Below, in pieces: positions 35,433 to 49,037 of a DNA stretch of 64,000 nt (positions are counted from its first letter, which is position 1; each line of letters starts with the position of its first letter). The stretch spans positions 62,001 through 126,000 of the forward strand of contig CAJNYU010003045.1 of assembly GCA_905331475.1 (NCBI GenBank), given 5' to 3'. The position numbers and the translations under genes are program-made. The stretch comes from Rotaria socialis (Eukaryota > Rotifera > Eurotatoria > Philodinida > Philodinidae). The notes under the pieces are model-generated. The model saw only the letters and a program-made list of their open reading frames with translations, had not been told where the DNA came from and made no database searches.

Positions 35433-38400
35433 ATTCTTTTTCTATTAATAAATATACCTCTAAATATTTTAGAGAATCATCATTGCAAAGAAGGAAACAA
35501 CAAAATACATATAACGATAAAGAATTCTATTCTGTAAGATTATCATACGAGTTAAACGGTTTCAAGCAATGCGAGCTAGCTACAGAATCTCTTCTACTTG
35601 TTTGCGTAGTGTTGCTGTTGTTTTTATTGTCTTATCTTTCTCCTCTTCTATTCTCATCCACCACTTGGGGTATATAGATTAGATCTCATATACAGATCTA
35701 ATTGAGAGTAGAAACGCGATCGCCTTTGTTCCATTCTCCGACCATCTTGTAGAAAGTGTCTTGCGATAAGAACAACACTTTTCTTTTCCCTATCTAAGTT
35801 TCTCTTTGCCATTATGTCACTCATTGACAGATAGCTAATGAGTGTATATAGATATATCGAATGACGGCAATGTATTTGTAGTCAAAAGGTTGAGTGAATT
35901 ATCATTGTGTACGTGCGAATATGAGTGACACAAATTAGTATGCAACTGCTAGAAAGAGAAAGAATATCATCTTCGTATACATATTGAAAGCACAACTGTT
36001 CAAAACGATGAATCTGATATTGATCAAGAAAGAATTCTTATATTCATATTAAGATGATAAACATGCAGATGTGCTCTAGTCTTTATTCTATTCATTTATC
36101 TTACGTTAGAATAACATTTATTATGCTTCTTTTCCGTCTTTAAAGGATATAGATTATTTGTCCCATTGATCTCACATCGAACTCTATGACGTGACAATAA
36201 TTATAGGAGCAAACGAGCAACGTGTAATCGAATCCTTTTCTTTGCTGGTTGCTGTGCGTATTTGTCCATAGGAATAATAACAAGAGAAGTTAAATGCTGA
36301 CAATACTAGGCACCTTTCATTTTCTTTTTTCTTGCTTCCTTCTATACGCTTTTATAGAAATAAATATGCATTTATGATTTGATAATCAGTATATATGTAC
36401 TAGCTCAAAGATAAAGATTGATTTTCGAAAGATCGGATTGCACAAGCACCAGTGCCGCTAGAAAAATTGCAAACACCATACATTATTATGCACAGAAGTG
36501 ATGGTAGTGTGTGCATTTAGCCTCAAGGCTGCAACCACCAGTGTCTTTTCTTTTACTGTGCAATGAGATAATAAGAATAAGACGAAGAAGAAAAAGAATT
36601 CACGATAGCATGAAGGATAAGGCAGACTGAAATATGCCTTTAAGAAGATCTGTAATCGATAGGATGGATAATGAGAGCAACACTTGCATGCTCTCTCTCT
36701 CTCTCTCTCTCTCGTGTTCTTCGCGTTGGCATTGCAATTGAGAGCTTAGCTCTTATCTGACAAAAGATGATTGTGTATAGAAGAAAATGTTTATCAGTCG
36801 CCACATTAAGTAAACACTATAGTTCGATCTTTTCTTTTTTTTTATGGAACACATATGTATAAAGATTTGACAGTACTTTCTCTTCTTTTTATTTTTGTCT
36901 TTGTGTGACGTGACAACTGTCAATTTAAGAAGAAAAAAACAAGAGCGAAAGTAACAGCTGTGATAGTACTCGCTTACTTAACCGCACTGAACATGGAATG
37001 TAATCAACGATGAATATGAAATATATAGACTGCTGCATATGATGGGCGAAAACAGTAACAATAATCAAACTTCATGTCTTTGCTAAGTCAAGTCAATTGA
37101 CAACCGTACATATACAAATGGGATTAGAGCCTTGTCTGATTTTGAGGTAAGACAATGATGCCATGTCGATCGTCAAATGATGTGCTCTCTCTCTCTCTCT
37201 TTCGCTCTCTGCCTATCTAACGCTAGATTCTGTTGTAATACTTCTTTTTTCGCTTTCTTTCTCTCTTTCTCTCTCTCTCTCTCTCGTGGTCGAATGACAA
37301 CAATCATCATCAGCGCTCTCTTTCTCTGTATGATATAAAAAGGCTACGAAAGAAACAACCGCTATGGTTATAGAAAGCACTGTACCAGGGCGTTTCTCTT
37401 CTTCACTTTCACTCGTCTGTGCAATCGTTTTGGCACACAGTTGACAACAACAACAGCCGCTGCCGTCATAATTCTCGAGTCAATGATAATAGGTAATTAG
37501 CTACTATTGTTTTCATACCATTATCCATGCCTCTTGCACCCTCTTACTGGCAGTATGGCTCTTTTTCTGCCTAATGTATACAGCAATGACGAGCACACAG
37601 AAGAAAGTAAGCTATTGTTTGTTCTTGTTTTATATTAAGATATGAAAATTTTCGAAATGAAAAATAAAACACATATTGTCTTTGCTTGTTCGTACAGATC
37701 CTATGATAAATACAAGTATGATTATTGTACTTTTAATTTTCGTATCTCATTATTATTCAAATTGAGTTGTTAATGAAACGGAAATAATAATTCTTTATTG
37801 TTTTTCATGTTGACTATTCGTCATTATTTTATTCATAAGTTGTGTTAATGGCATGTTTTTTAATATTATTTGTTGTTTTATATGTATCCGTAGCATGAAT
37901 GATAACAGGTTTTTCCTTTCTATTTCCTATGTCCATCGTCATTATCATCATTGTCAAATATGATAACGGCAATAAAAATTCTCAATGAAAGTGATATTAT
38001 CTAATACACAAATATAATAGTGTTCTTTTTTTTTTGATCTACTGCATTACTATATTAGATCGTTAAACTACAATGGTATAAGTAGTTAGTCGATTTTGTA
38101 CTGATGGTGCACATATACGAATATGCATGTGCGCACGACTTAATGCGTATCAATAAGCTTAGAGCGAGAGAAGGACAAGCAAACAGACGCTCTGCAGATT
38201 ATATTACAACAAATACTTTGAAAGAAAAAAGAAAGACGAGGATAAAAGATATTCGTAACAATAACAACACAGAAGTGCCGTTGTTTATGTTGATAGAAAT
38301 GGTTTTGGTATAGTAAATGTAGCCTCGGCGAAATCGGACTCGATAATGATCAATATCTCGTATGTAAGTGTGTGCAGTATGTGCTCAAGCAAATATTATG

Positions 38401-41400
38401 ATCTGTGACTGGTACTTTTTAAGATATATATATAAATGAATGAATATGCGGCGTGTGTTGATGCAATCACTTTTAGTTTTTAGTCACGTACTACACCGAT
38501 TAACAATGAGAAGTAGTGAATAAAAGCTGAGAGGGGGACAGCAAGATATTTATTTATAAATATATATATATACATGTACACTTCTCACTTTCATAACAGC
38601 ACAAGGGCAATGAAAGAGACGTATATGTTTATGTGCAGTTAATGAATAGGACGTGTGAAGACTATTAAAATTAACATGAACATATAAATTTTGTAATAGA
38701 TTTCTTTTTTATTCCAGTTCTTTTGTTGCAATGTGAATAATCTACATTGAATGACGTATGCATCTATACGATTTATAAAGATATGAATTCGTGCATATCT
38801 TAGGATTATGATAAAAATCACAAATATAAACCTATGTGATTAAAGTTCTTTTAAGTATCATAGATTATGGAATGCCATCATTCGGTTTTCTTTTCTCTTG
38901 TTTTTTTTTGTTGTCGTCTTACGATTAATCTTCTGCGTGCTTATTGATAGACAATAAAGAACAAATTGTTTTATTTTCTAATCTCATATTAGATTAATTG
39001 ACTAGTATCATCATTTTTCTATATCGATTTCTTGACATTCATATAGAATCGATATGAGATAAACGATAGTCTCTATCTGTCGATATATGCGCGTCCATCT
39101 TGTCCTTACTTGTCAACAATACACACCGTCGCGTATACAACATATATATGTTCTACTAATATTATCTTTCCAAAAAAAAAAAAGAAAAAGAAGAAAAATA
39201 ATAGTTAGTCTGTGATGAAGACAAAGCGATGTCATCCTGTCGTTGTCCAATAAGATACATGGCTGATCATGATAGCATAGCCGAAATATTGAAAAGATAG
39301 ATGATAATTCTATATATCCATCATGTACTTGTCTTTTATTAGTTGTAGAAAGGAGGAGATTTATATTCTCCGTACGTGTATATATATATATATATACTTG
39401 TGGCTGACCTTTGCATCATGTAACTTTGGAAAATCTGAATTCATCGTTTTCTTTTCTTTGTCGTCATGAAAGTATTAATATTAGTCATTTATGACGATTA
39501 ATGTCTTGATCATGTTAACAGAATATTTAGCCTTCTACATATTGTTATTTCTGCAATAAATAAATGTAACACAGCAACATCAACAATATTTTACACTTAT
39601 TGCTATTATACGCTCTTTTTGTTTGGCTTCGTATTGTATCGCCACACTGCACATTAAGGTTTCGCAATATTGAAAAAAAAAAGGTCAATAGACTTTTATT
39701 GCTTATAGAATAAATGCTAATTTATTTCTGATTTGAACTCATACTAAGACAGGTAAATGCTTCCTGCTTTATTTCTTTATGCATAGTATGTATTTGTCGA
39801 TGATCGTATTCGTGCTGGATTTCCCTTTTGCCTATTCTTTTTTCGTCTTAATACGCGCGATTATGATTTTTTTGTTTGTCATAATTATTGAAACAAAAAT
39901 ATTCAGCAGTAATTAACCCATCAACATGTTTTTGTTTTCTATTTTCTTTGCTTTCTGGGCTCTTTTTCTTTTTTGCTTTCTTCTGTCCATTCGTTTTGTG
40001 TATTCTTTCAACCTTGTGTAAATGGGTGAAAGTAAATATATATATCAACGCGAGTTACAGCCAAATAAGCAAAGAAAAAAATTAGCACTTTGTTGTCTGA
40101 AGCAATAATTTTGACGGGTACCTTAAAAAAAGAAAAAGAAAAGAAAACGAATCAAGATACGACATCACATAAACCGAAGCATTTTATCCATAGTTAGTTT
40201 TTTTTTCTTTATTCGTTTGTAAATAAAGAAAAAAGAAATAATTGAAACTCATGTCTATAATCGTTTACTCATTCTCAATAATTTGTGCACGCGGCTATTT
40301 GCCTTGAAACGACGATGTATAATAAGTAGTTCCATTCATTCGCCGAATAAGGGACAATGCATCCATGCAACCTTCGGCATACCTACAAAATTGTACAATC
40401 GTACTTTTCTTGTTCTATTGTCATTGAAAATTTCCTTTTTCAAGCGAACTTGTACGATCACATTTGCTTATTCGTTCATAATTTTCTACAATTGATTTCT
40501 TAAGTTGATTCATAGTATTGCTCACCAATCGTTTTCGTTTCTTTTTTCTATTCTATTGTTCGCGCTCGTAATAGGTAAAATAACTATGATTCTAGAAGTG
40601 CACATCATATTATCGTTTTTGCGCTTTCTGTTCTATCCTTTCAACTAGAAGCCACATAAGCAAAAAATATTAATTATTAGGTGATGATAACAATCTGCGA
40701 AACAATGGATGTCTCTGTATATTATACTACGGACTATCTATCTTGTAGTCAATAGATAAAAAAAAATATCCTGTTAGACAAATGGTAACAGATAGAAGAA
40801 AACAAGAAGAAAAAAGCTTGTAAGTTCTCTGCCTCTTTATTTTTAACGTTCACATTCTTCAGGGAAAAGGAAGGTCTTAGAGTCAACGACAACAGATGCG
40901 TATAATGAATATTATACTGAAGAGTAGGTCAATTGTTGTTTAGTAACAAGTTGTTCAGCTATTGACATATTCTCATCCGAGTCTAAATCCTTGAAGCTGT
41001 CACGCATTAATACTTGTAGTTAACGAGAAAGAAGAAGGAAAAAAAGGCGAAATCAATAATATACAAATGATGATAGAGGTAAAGGCCGATTAAAATTGAC
41101 TGCTATGTATAGATATATCATTAACGACGACGACGACGACGACGGCGACGATGATGATGTGATCTCATTTCTTTTTTCCTATTCCGGTTGTCTTTTTTTT
41201 AGTAGAAATTACTTTTTTTTTGTTTTCTGTCTCTTTATGACACCTGATGACATGAAAGATTTAATAATGCCATCGCTCGTCAAATCTTGGCGAATAGGGA
41301 ATCGTTGTCTTCCCATTGTTTATGTTGTGTTAAGTCGGAAAAGAAGAAAAAAGAAACAAGAAGAATAAAATATCTTTTCTTTTTCACGTAAGAAACAATT

Positions 41401-43974
41401 CATGATGCATCTGTCAAGCGAATGAATGACTGTGTAAGTAATATGGTTTATTAATTTTCTAGTATGTATTATGTACAAAATCAGTTTGTATGCTCATGAT
41501 GATGACGACGACGACGACGATGATGTATATTGTGTTGAGAGTATATGTAGATAGATACAATGCGACGCAATTGAATATACATGATGGTGTGAAGTCGAGC
41601 GTAAAAAAGGAAGAAAGAAAGAGAAGAAGAAGAAGAAGAAGAGTGTATTGTGTCAGTAGAGGTAGAGTACAAGTCTACCGTGCCTTTGGCGCATTGCACG
41701 CTCGGTATATACTCCGAACAATAGATTTCTAATGGAAAAGAAAGACGAGGTAGAGAGAGAGAAAAGAAGAAAGAACGACTACTCACACACACACACATAT
41801 ACACATAATCACAGTACCAAGGTGTATCCACCATCGCATTAGCATGCATAACTACTATTGATGGTAATAATTTTTCTTTGTGTATTCTATTGACGTTCGA
41901 TTCGTAAAGCAGAGAAAACAAAAATTATAAGGCATAAGGAATAGAAGGAAAAATTGACGCAAAGTTATTTCTCAACACCAATCACAAATGAATAGTCTTA
42001 CATACATTTATTCATTTTATTAAGCAAGAGGCAAATACAAAAGACATTGTATAATAGGGTAAGTAAGAATAGTCTTGTCAATAGATTGAGAAATTTATGC
42101 AACTATAATAGTATGTTTGTAATTGTTACTTATGCTTAACTCTCCTTTTTTTTCTTGCTTGTAAATGCGTATGTATGAACATATTATTAGTTTCAGATAG
42201 AAGAAATAAAGTTCATCAGTCATAAGCGCACGGGGCTGAGGCGACAGTTACATAGAACTATTAATAGTACTAAAAACAATAGGGCATGTTTGTGTTTGTG
42301 TGTGTGTGTGTGTGTGTGACAATATCAATTATGTAAACGAAGCTAAAATCCGGGTATGGTGTAAGAAGAAAAAAGAGTGTCATACACACGGCAAGAATCT
42401 TCGATTTAACAGAGCAAAAAAAAATCTGATAGTTCCTATCTGTCTTGGACGATTTCCACACTCCATTCAGTTCTCATTCTTCATGCTTGTCATATTCCCC
42501 GATTGACAAACAGGTAATGACAAGGGAAAAAAAAGAAGCTTCTCTTCATCAAGTATCAAAAGATACGATATATTCATCCTAACATATATGCATAATTTAT
42601 CGTGTATGGTCGTTTGTTCTCTTTTTTTCTTTTGCATACGTCGACATTTAATTGCAACAAGTTTATTATTATTATTATTATTATTTCTAGTGTTTCTTTT
42701 TTGTCCTTTGGCGAGCACTGTTGTTTGACGCAAGGTTTCACTTCTCATGTAAATAATCAAAACGCATTGTCGATACTGTATATGTATATGAATAGCAAAC
42801 GAAGTATTAAAATGGATAGAATGTTATTCTTGCACTATATTGCTTGCTTTACAACGTAATATGTATATTTAATAAAAGTGTGCATTAGAAGTGTGAAAAA
42901 TTTCTTCCTCTCTCTCTCTCCCTCTCTCTCTCTCTCTCTATGCTTGTGTTTCATTACTCGCTTCATTAGATTTCTTTCATATGATCGGCCTCATATAGTG
43001 TAGCAAGAAGATCAGTATAATAGTCCTAAATCGACTTTTTTTTTACTTCTATCAAATGTATGGTGGACATATGTAATTAAGAAAAAACGAGAAAGAGAGA
43101 TGAGATTGAAATCGTTTAACAAACATGCAAGGACAACTATGAAGGAGTATATGTCGTACACGTTCGGTTACAACGCGGATGATGATAATGATGATTCAAT
43201 TTTATATATTGAATATAGATATATGATCGGTTCATTTTTCACCTCTGATTATTGTTCCTGAACGTTTTTCTCACATGTCCCATTCGCATACATACGTATC
43301 AACGTTTTATTATGTTTTCAGTCGTCACCTGCTGATCTTGCTTAGTATTATAATATGAAGTGCAATGCCATTTTTTCTTCTCCTCTTCGTTTTATTTCTT
43401 TTTGTATGAATTAAAAGCGAACACACACACAAGCCCCTTTCTCTTTCTTCGTTTTTTTTATATTCATAAAAGTGGTTCTCACATATAATAAATTATTCGT
43501 CCGAACAACCGAACAAATCTAATGATATCAATTGAGAAAAAAAAGAAAGAAATGAGAAGTATAGTTAGACTTTTATTCGATATAAACCACGTATCTGTTT
43601 ATCGTTGACTTCGCCTACTCCTGATGGGTTATTGTTGTAGCTGATGAAGACCAAGATGACACTTGAACGAGTCGAGTAACATTGAAATAAGAAGCTTTTC
43701 TTGCTTCTTACTTTTATATCTCGTTTAGCATTTTGGTATTAATTTCTTCTTCTTATCTTTATCGTATAATGTGTAACCAAGAGAAAATAATTATATATGA
43801 GTGGAACAATGCTAGCAGAAGCTTGCCTTTTCCTATTTTGATATCAGCAAGATCGGCAACATTTTGGTTAAAGGAACCTGTCATCAAATAAATTTCTTCT
43901 TCTATATGCTTCTGTTTTTGTATTCATTTTGGCTTATATCTACCAGCATCGTTTTCCATTCTAGATTTAAAATA
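35433..43974. other. 8.5-kb gene-free, microsatellite-rich stretch upstream of SoxD
   Basis: No conserved coding segment on either strand. Simple repeats are much denser than anywhere else in the window, and polypyrimidine and polypurine runs alternate. It separates two plus-strand genes and lies directly upstream of a developmental transcription factor, so it may hold the SoxD promoter, 5' UTR exons and enhancers. No specific element could be identified from sequence alone. A CTAG acceptor-like site just before the SoxD ATG (about 43960-43964) suggests at least one upstream non-coding exon or a trans-splice site. Confidence 0.5.
36691..42939. repeat. Cluster of microsatellites
   Basis: Perfect or near-perfect tracts: (CT)n at 36691-36713, 37185-37200, 37261-37285 and 42907-42939; (TA)n at 39379-39396; (GAC)n/(GAT)n at 41124-41159 and 41496-41524; (TG)n at 42289-42318; (ATT)n at 42662-42685. 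Shorter CA and GA runs lie near 41783 and 41750. All are in the gene-free stretch. CT tracts dominate on the plus strand. Confidence 0.9.
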
Positions 43975-46074
43975 ATGTCAGTAAAGCGAAAGCATGACTT
44001 TGATCATCTTGAATCCTCTTCAATATCATGTCCTGAAGACGATTTAATGACAACGAAATATATCAAGACCGAGGAATTTTTTAATCATAATTCTCCATCA
44101 ACTGATGCACGTATGTAATCATTTATTTTCTTCTTCTTGTTCAAGTTTGAGGCAAAAAGAAAAGATTTATTCTAATAGATGAATCAAATGAAAACCATTC
44201 AACATCTCCGGCAGCTTTATTTAATGAGTCTCATTCAAAAGATATTAAATTAACGCAACAACGAAATCGCCGTAAAAATCCAACTCAATCGAAACTACCA
44301 CAAAATCCTTCAACAGTCTCATCGTCATCCTCCTCATCATCAGGAACAAACGTTCGAACGATTCTTAATCTAATTGATTCATTAGTTGATGAAAAACAAT
44401 TTGATAATAGTGATGAGAATATCCTATCGACTATTGATTGTCTTATTAGTAGTTTAAAACATATGCGTGAAAAAATCAAAACAATCAATCATGATGATAC
44501 ACATCCATTGAATTTATCTAAACCTAAAGTTCAACAACATGTTCATGATGATGTCAATGCAACAGTAACGCCATCGAATTTTCCATTAGCATCTGCGCTT
44601 TTTTCTTCTCAACCATTTTTGTCACCATTTTCTGGTAAAAAAATTTCAATGAGAAAATTTTTTAATCTTAACTCTTCTCTCTCTCTCTCTTTCTAGTTGC
44701 TAATATGACACATTTTCAAAATTATTTAAAATTATCGGCTGCCTCCGTACTGAACGATTCCATTGTATGTACCTTTGATATCGATTTTTCGTCTTTAGAA
44801 TTTCGTTTTTGTTTTTAGAATTTAAAAAATGGAGAAAATAACAATTTAAAAGGCTCATTACCATCACCATTTCTTGCTGGTAATAAATTAAATAAATATT
44901 TATTTAAATTGAATCATCTAAATTTTAATCATTATTTTCTACTAGGCTTCAATATGTTTCCTTTTACAACGGCATCAGGTCATCTGCCTCATCATCAATC
45001 AAATGCAAAAACAACATCGAACGATGCAAATCATAATAACAATCATCATCATCATCATCGTCGTGACTCGTCCATTGACAAAAGCTCATCATTAGGTAAA
45101 TCAAAATAGTTTTTCTATTGTTATCTATCAATCTTACGATAAAACAAAGAAAGCGAAAAACGTGATTTGCCAAATCAAATAACTTTTTGTTTTTTGATTG
45201 ATTATCGTTATTATGACGAAAACAAAGACACAATGAAACTAGTCGATTAAAAGCATTCATATTGAATGATAGATAGAAAAACAAAGTATGTATCTTTTCT
45301 ACTTTGTGCATAATGATAAACAACAAATCATTATTTTACTATTATAATAATATTCGATCTGTTCTGAGCTAACGAAAAACAAAACGCTCTAAACTGAAAA
45401 AATAAACAGTCTATTTAAATATGAACTTCTTTGTAGTTCATCAAATCTCAACCAATCGCAAAGAACGAACCCATTCAATACCGCCAACTAATCAGTCCAT
45501 TTCAGCTTCGAACCTTGGAAATAATGACATAGCATCATCAAATGATCATATAAAACGTCCTATGAATGCATTTATGGTTTGGGCGCGTGAAGAGCGACGA
45601 AAAATTTTGAAAGCATGTCCGGATATGCATAATTCAAGTATTAGCAAAATTTTAGGCACTCGCTGGAAAGCCATGAGCAATGAAGAAAAACAGCCTTACT
45701 ATGAAGAACAATCGCGTTTAAGTAAAGTTCATATGGAGAAATATCCAGACTATCGATATCGGCCTAGGCCGAAACGAACATGTATGATCGATGGAAAGAA
45801 AATCCGTTGGTATGTATTGTTGTGTTTATCATTTTTATCGAAAAACTGTTCTTTCTTTCTATCAAGGTCGGAGTATAAACAAATATTAAAACAACGAAAA
45901 GTTGGCCAATTCGATGAACAATATTCACCTGATGAAAGTCATTACTTAAGTAAATATTGTTTTCTTCTTTTGGAATTTCTTCTTTTTTTTTTTTTTCGAT
46001 TCGCTCTAGATAATGATGAATGTAGCTCAGATGGTAGTAGTGCTTCACAGAAAGAACTTATTTTTACTGATTGA
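43975..46074 (+). CDS. SoxD: SoxD-group HMG-box transcription factor (SOX5/6/13 relative)
   Basis: Exons: 43975-44110, 44179-44634, 44697-44764, 44819-44879, 44946-45095, 45437-45809, 45867-45949, 46010-46074; phases fit, 463 residues. The HMG box (about residues 327-405) starts [13 protein letters not shown] and has the SoxD signature [16 protein letters not shown], ending with Tyr-Arg-Pro-Arg-Pro-Lys-Arg-Thr and then Asp-Gly-Lys-Lys. It binds the DNA minor groove in the nucleus. Upstream, Pro-Leu-Asn-Leu-Ser (nt 44505-44519) matches the CtBP-recruiting motif known in SOX6, and Leu-Ser-Thr-Ile-x-x-Leu-Ile-Ser-Ser-Leu resembles the conserved N-terminal SoxD helix. A His run lies in exon 5. 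The Gln-rich leucine-zipper coiled coil used by vertebrate SoxD for dimerisation is not visible, and the C-terminal tail is short. Confidence 0.9.
45544..45783 (+). other. HMG box of SoxD, one exon
   Basis: Eighty codons encoding the complete HMG domain, uninterrupted by introns. Core residues Arg-Pro-Met-Asn-Ala-Phe-Met-Val-Trp are intact, as are Lys-Ile-Leu-Gly-x-Arg-Trp-Lys and Glu-Lys-Tyr-Pro-Asp-Tyr, so DNA binding is expected. Confidence 0.9.
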
Positions 46075-48358
46075 TTTATGTGATTTATATTCGCGACAGA
46101 GATGGTGCTTCACAACAGTATTCTCTCATGCCCAGCCAGGTGTGTTTGACAGTTCTTTTATACAAACAACAAATACAGTGAATCTCATTGGATGTTCAAC
46201 AGCCTTGTTTCTTGTTCAATGTAAATTAGTTTTTTGTATTTGTGCGCATGGTATTAATCCCGGTGCACAATATATCGTTTTTGTTTTTCTTCTTTTTTTC
46301 TTCTTCTGTGTTTTATGTTCATTATTCATATTATATTCTTTTTATGTTTATTATTCTTACATTGTGTTTTCTTTTCTTTACATATAAAACAGTTTTTGAC
46401 ATTCTAATGAAACATAAAAGATAAGATTTGAATTAATAGGCTGGAAAACATGGGAAACTTTAAAATATTGCAGCAATAAAGATGTTATAATGGTTTTCGA
46501 CTATTATGAAATCAAGTAGAAAATAGCTAATAGACATATTCGGAAAAATTCAACATCAATTTTGTAAAAACAACAAAACGTTTTGATAGTGTAAATGAAT
46601 CACCGTGCATTGCAATGAAAAAAAAAGAAAGCTTCCAATTTAATAAATCCCTTTTAAGTCGAGGGTGTGTGAATTTTAAAGGTCTCAATCAATTTGTATT
46701 GCCAGTTTACTGTTGGAGAGATGGCTTAGGGCACTTTTTAAACGGCTGTGATATTTCCTCTCGAGAAGAAAAGAATATTCTGTTAAGAAAATGAGAACAG
46801 TTAATTGTAAAATTTTCCGATGCTTTCAATTATTACTGACTTCAAGCGAAAATATCGAATTCATGTGAGTGTTATAAAAGTTATGGTAATACAAAAATGA
46901 TGAGACTAAAGATATTCACTACAAATCACTTTTCTATATGAAACAGAAAGCTGTCGTTTGTAGGTATTGGCTAGAAAAACTATTCCGGTGAGATGCATTG
47001 ACATATTTCGTAAAACATCTATTTTAATACCTTTGATAAACTAAATCAAATTGCAGACATTGCCGAGCGAACAACTTGGATTTGTTGTGTGCGGTGTCTA
47101 TTTGATTAATATAAGTTACAATGTTTGACTTTTATTCAGATAGCTTTAGCTCATAGTTCATGTCCTCGGTTTTGAAGGTATAAGACCTCGATTTGTCGAA
47201 GACGGCAGCGTATGAGTATGAAACAAGAGGATGCAAAATGACGATTTAATCAATATTATTATAGAGTTAATAGTTCTATTGAAACAGAGTTACACTTTTT
47301 AATAGAATAAATAGTGTAGAATTACATATTACAGTGCAGAAAAATATTGAAATCTTCAATATGGTATACCACACTGAGTTGTTCTTTGTTGGATAGCACT
47401 TGCGCATTTTAGCTGTTGTTGATCTTACGCTGCAGGGGCTACTATTCGGATTATGCTTTGACATGCATTTTGAATGTCGGGCATAATATGGCACTATATA
47501 CGTAAATGTTCTGACGAAAGAAGGATTTTAAAAGATTTTTCTATTTCTGTTTTTGATTTATTTCGATCGATCTTTTATTTATAATGAACGAGATGTTTGC
47601 TGCATATCTAATATCATGTCGTATTGGTCAGTATCTTTGAGAAGAAATAAGAAATAGTTAAGCTGATAGAGTTCATCATCTCTTCTTGTAATATCGCAAT
47701 CTAGGCACAGTTTTTATAGTCGCTTTCGTTTTTCTTAGTTTTGATAAATCAACACCACGATCCTAACGACGAATTATATTGTGACAGTTGCATGTCGCTT
47801 GATTTTAGTTTAGATAATTTTGAAGCATGTTTTGAAAAAAAGTAAGTCACACAATTGTTGATTTGTACGATATGAAATATGAAGCTATCGTAAGTCTTGC
47901 ATGATCGTAAGTTGCCACAAGAATTTTATAGTACCATCTTAGCTACTACTACAAGATATGCTGAGGTATGCAGCTTGAAGGTCAGTGCGCGAGATCATAC
48001 AGACATGTAAACAGGTGTCATACAAACGTTCGTGATCGTTAAGTAACCATATCGAGTCGTCTAATACGAGCTCTACTTAAAGTTGTTGAGATTTGTGTAC
48101 CTTTATTCTTCGAACATGAGACATTTTTTTTTGGTTCATGTGGAACCAAGATAATCCTCTCATTGAAATGTAGCTCTATTAAAAACAGTATGGCATATCA
48201 ACTCAAAGGTTAAGTGTTATTTTTCGTTATTTTATTAAATTTTGAAACGAGAGAAGGGAAACATTTTTGAAATATACTACTTTTCACATATTGACTTAGG
48301 ATTCTTTTCCATCACCAAAATAAAAAAAAATTCTTGATTAATAGGAAAATATTTTCAA
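46075..48358. other. 2.3-kb intergenic stretch between convergent genes
   Basis: Lies between the 3' ends of SoxD (plus) and endonuclease V (minus). AT-rich; no conserved coding segment. It contains a reverse-strand poly(A) signal for endonuclease V at 48231-48236. The open frames at 46013-46424 are low-complexity Phe/Leu runs from T-rich DNA and were not called. Confidence 0.5.
48231..48236 (-). terminator. Candidate poly(A) signal (minus strand)
   Basis: TTTATT on the plus strand reads AATAAA on the minus strand, 123 nt downstream of the endonuclease V stop. Confidence 0.5.
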
Positions 48359-49037
48359 TCATGCAATTTTCGCAACCATCTCTCGACTAAGTAAATCAGC
48401 TTGCCGTATCGGTTCGCAATTACGATACTGAGTTACAGACTTGAATATATCGCACGCTGTTTTCAATGTTATTTTATGCCCAGCACTAATATAAACCGCA
48501 TTTTTCACAAAACCAGTTACATTATAAGCTAAGCCGAGGACAGATCCCCTATCACCAGTGACTTCAATATATTGATCTTCTCCGGGTGCTTTTTCGGTTA
48601 ATAGTTCTTCTAAATGTTCTCGAGTGACCCCATCACAATGGAGAACATTTTTTGATACACCAAAACACGGAATTCCACTTAAAACACCAAAATGTGAGGC
48701 AATACCAGCCCGACGCGGATGCCAAACACCGTTTCCATCCATTAAAATAACTTGTGGTGTCAAATGAGGGCAATGTTCTTGCTGAATGTCTAGCATTTTC
48801 ATAAAGACTGGAGCTTCACGAAATGCTAAATAACCAGCTTTGTAGGGAATTTTCATATTGCAATTCACACTAATTTTTGCTACAATTTCCAATGTTTCAT
48901 AATCAAAAATAACCATGGATGCGACAGCTTTGTCATTGGTTTTAACAAAGCTAATATCTAAACCAGCGATATATTTCAGAGGTTGTGCGATTTGATCAAC
49001 ATCAGTGATGGTTGATGAAGCAATATTCTCTTGTTCT
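48359..49037 (-). CDS. ENDOV: Endonuclease V, first exon not resolved
   Basis: One large exon of about 226 residues ending in Glu-Met-Val-Ala-Lys-Ile-Ala. Its acceptor (TTTTAG) lies just above 49037. Endonuclease V cuts the second phosphodiester bond 3' of deoxyinosine or, in animals, inosine in RNA. Catalytic residues are all present: Asp in Gly-Leu-Asp-Ile-Ser-Phe, Glu in Leu-Ala-Phe-Arg-Glu, Asp in Met-Asp-Gly-Asn-Gly, and Lys in Gly-Val-Ser-Lys. The substrate wedge reads Pro-Tyr-Lys-Ala-Gly (usually Pro-Tyr-Ile/Val-Pro/Ser-Gly). The C-terminal Pro-Ile-Arg-Gln-Ala-Asp is conserved. The Met at 48916 is not the true start, because it would omit the first catalytic Asp. A short first exon should lie between 49050 and the neighbouring gene, but no convincing ATG plus donor was found. 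The tail lacks the extension seen in mammals. Confidence 0.9.

Noticed and set aside
35433..43974. CRISPR-like or satellite array
   Set aside because: Repeats here are simple microsatellites without spacer structure.
46013..46424. Phe/Leu/Val-rich frames after SoxD, looking like membrane proteins
   Set aside because: Produced by T-rich low-complexity DNA downstream of a complete gene; no splice or homology support.
48359..48916. Endonuclease V starting at the Met at 48916
   Set aside because: Would delete the catalytic Asp in Gly-Leu-Asp-Ile-Ser-Phe, which is encoded immediately upstream in the same open exon.
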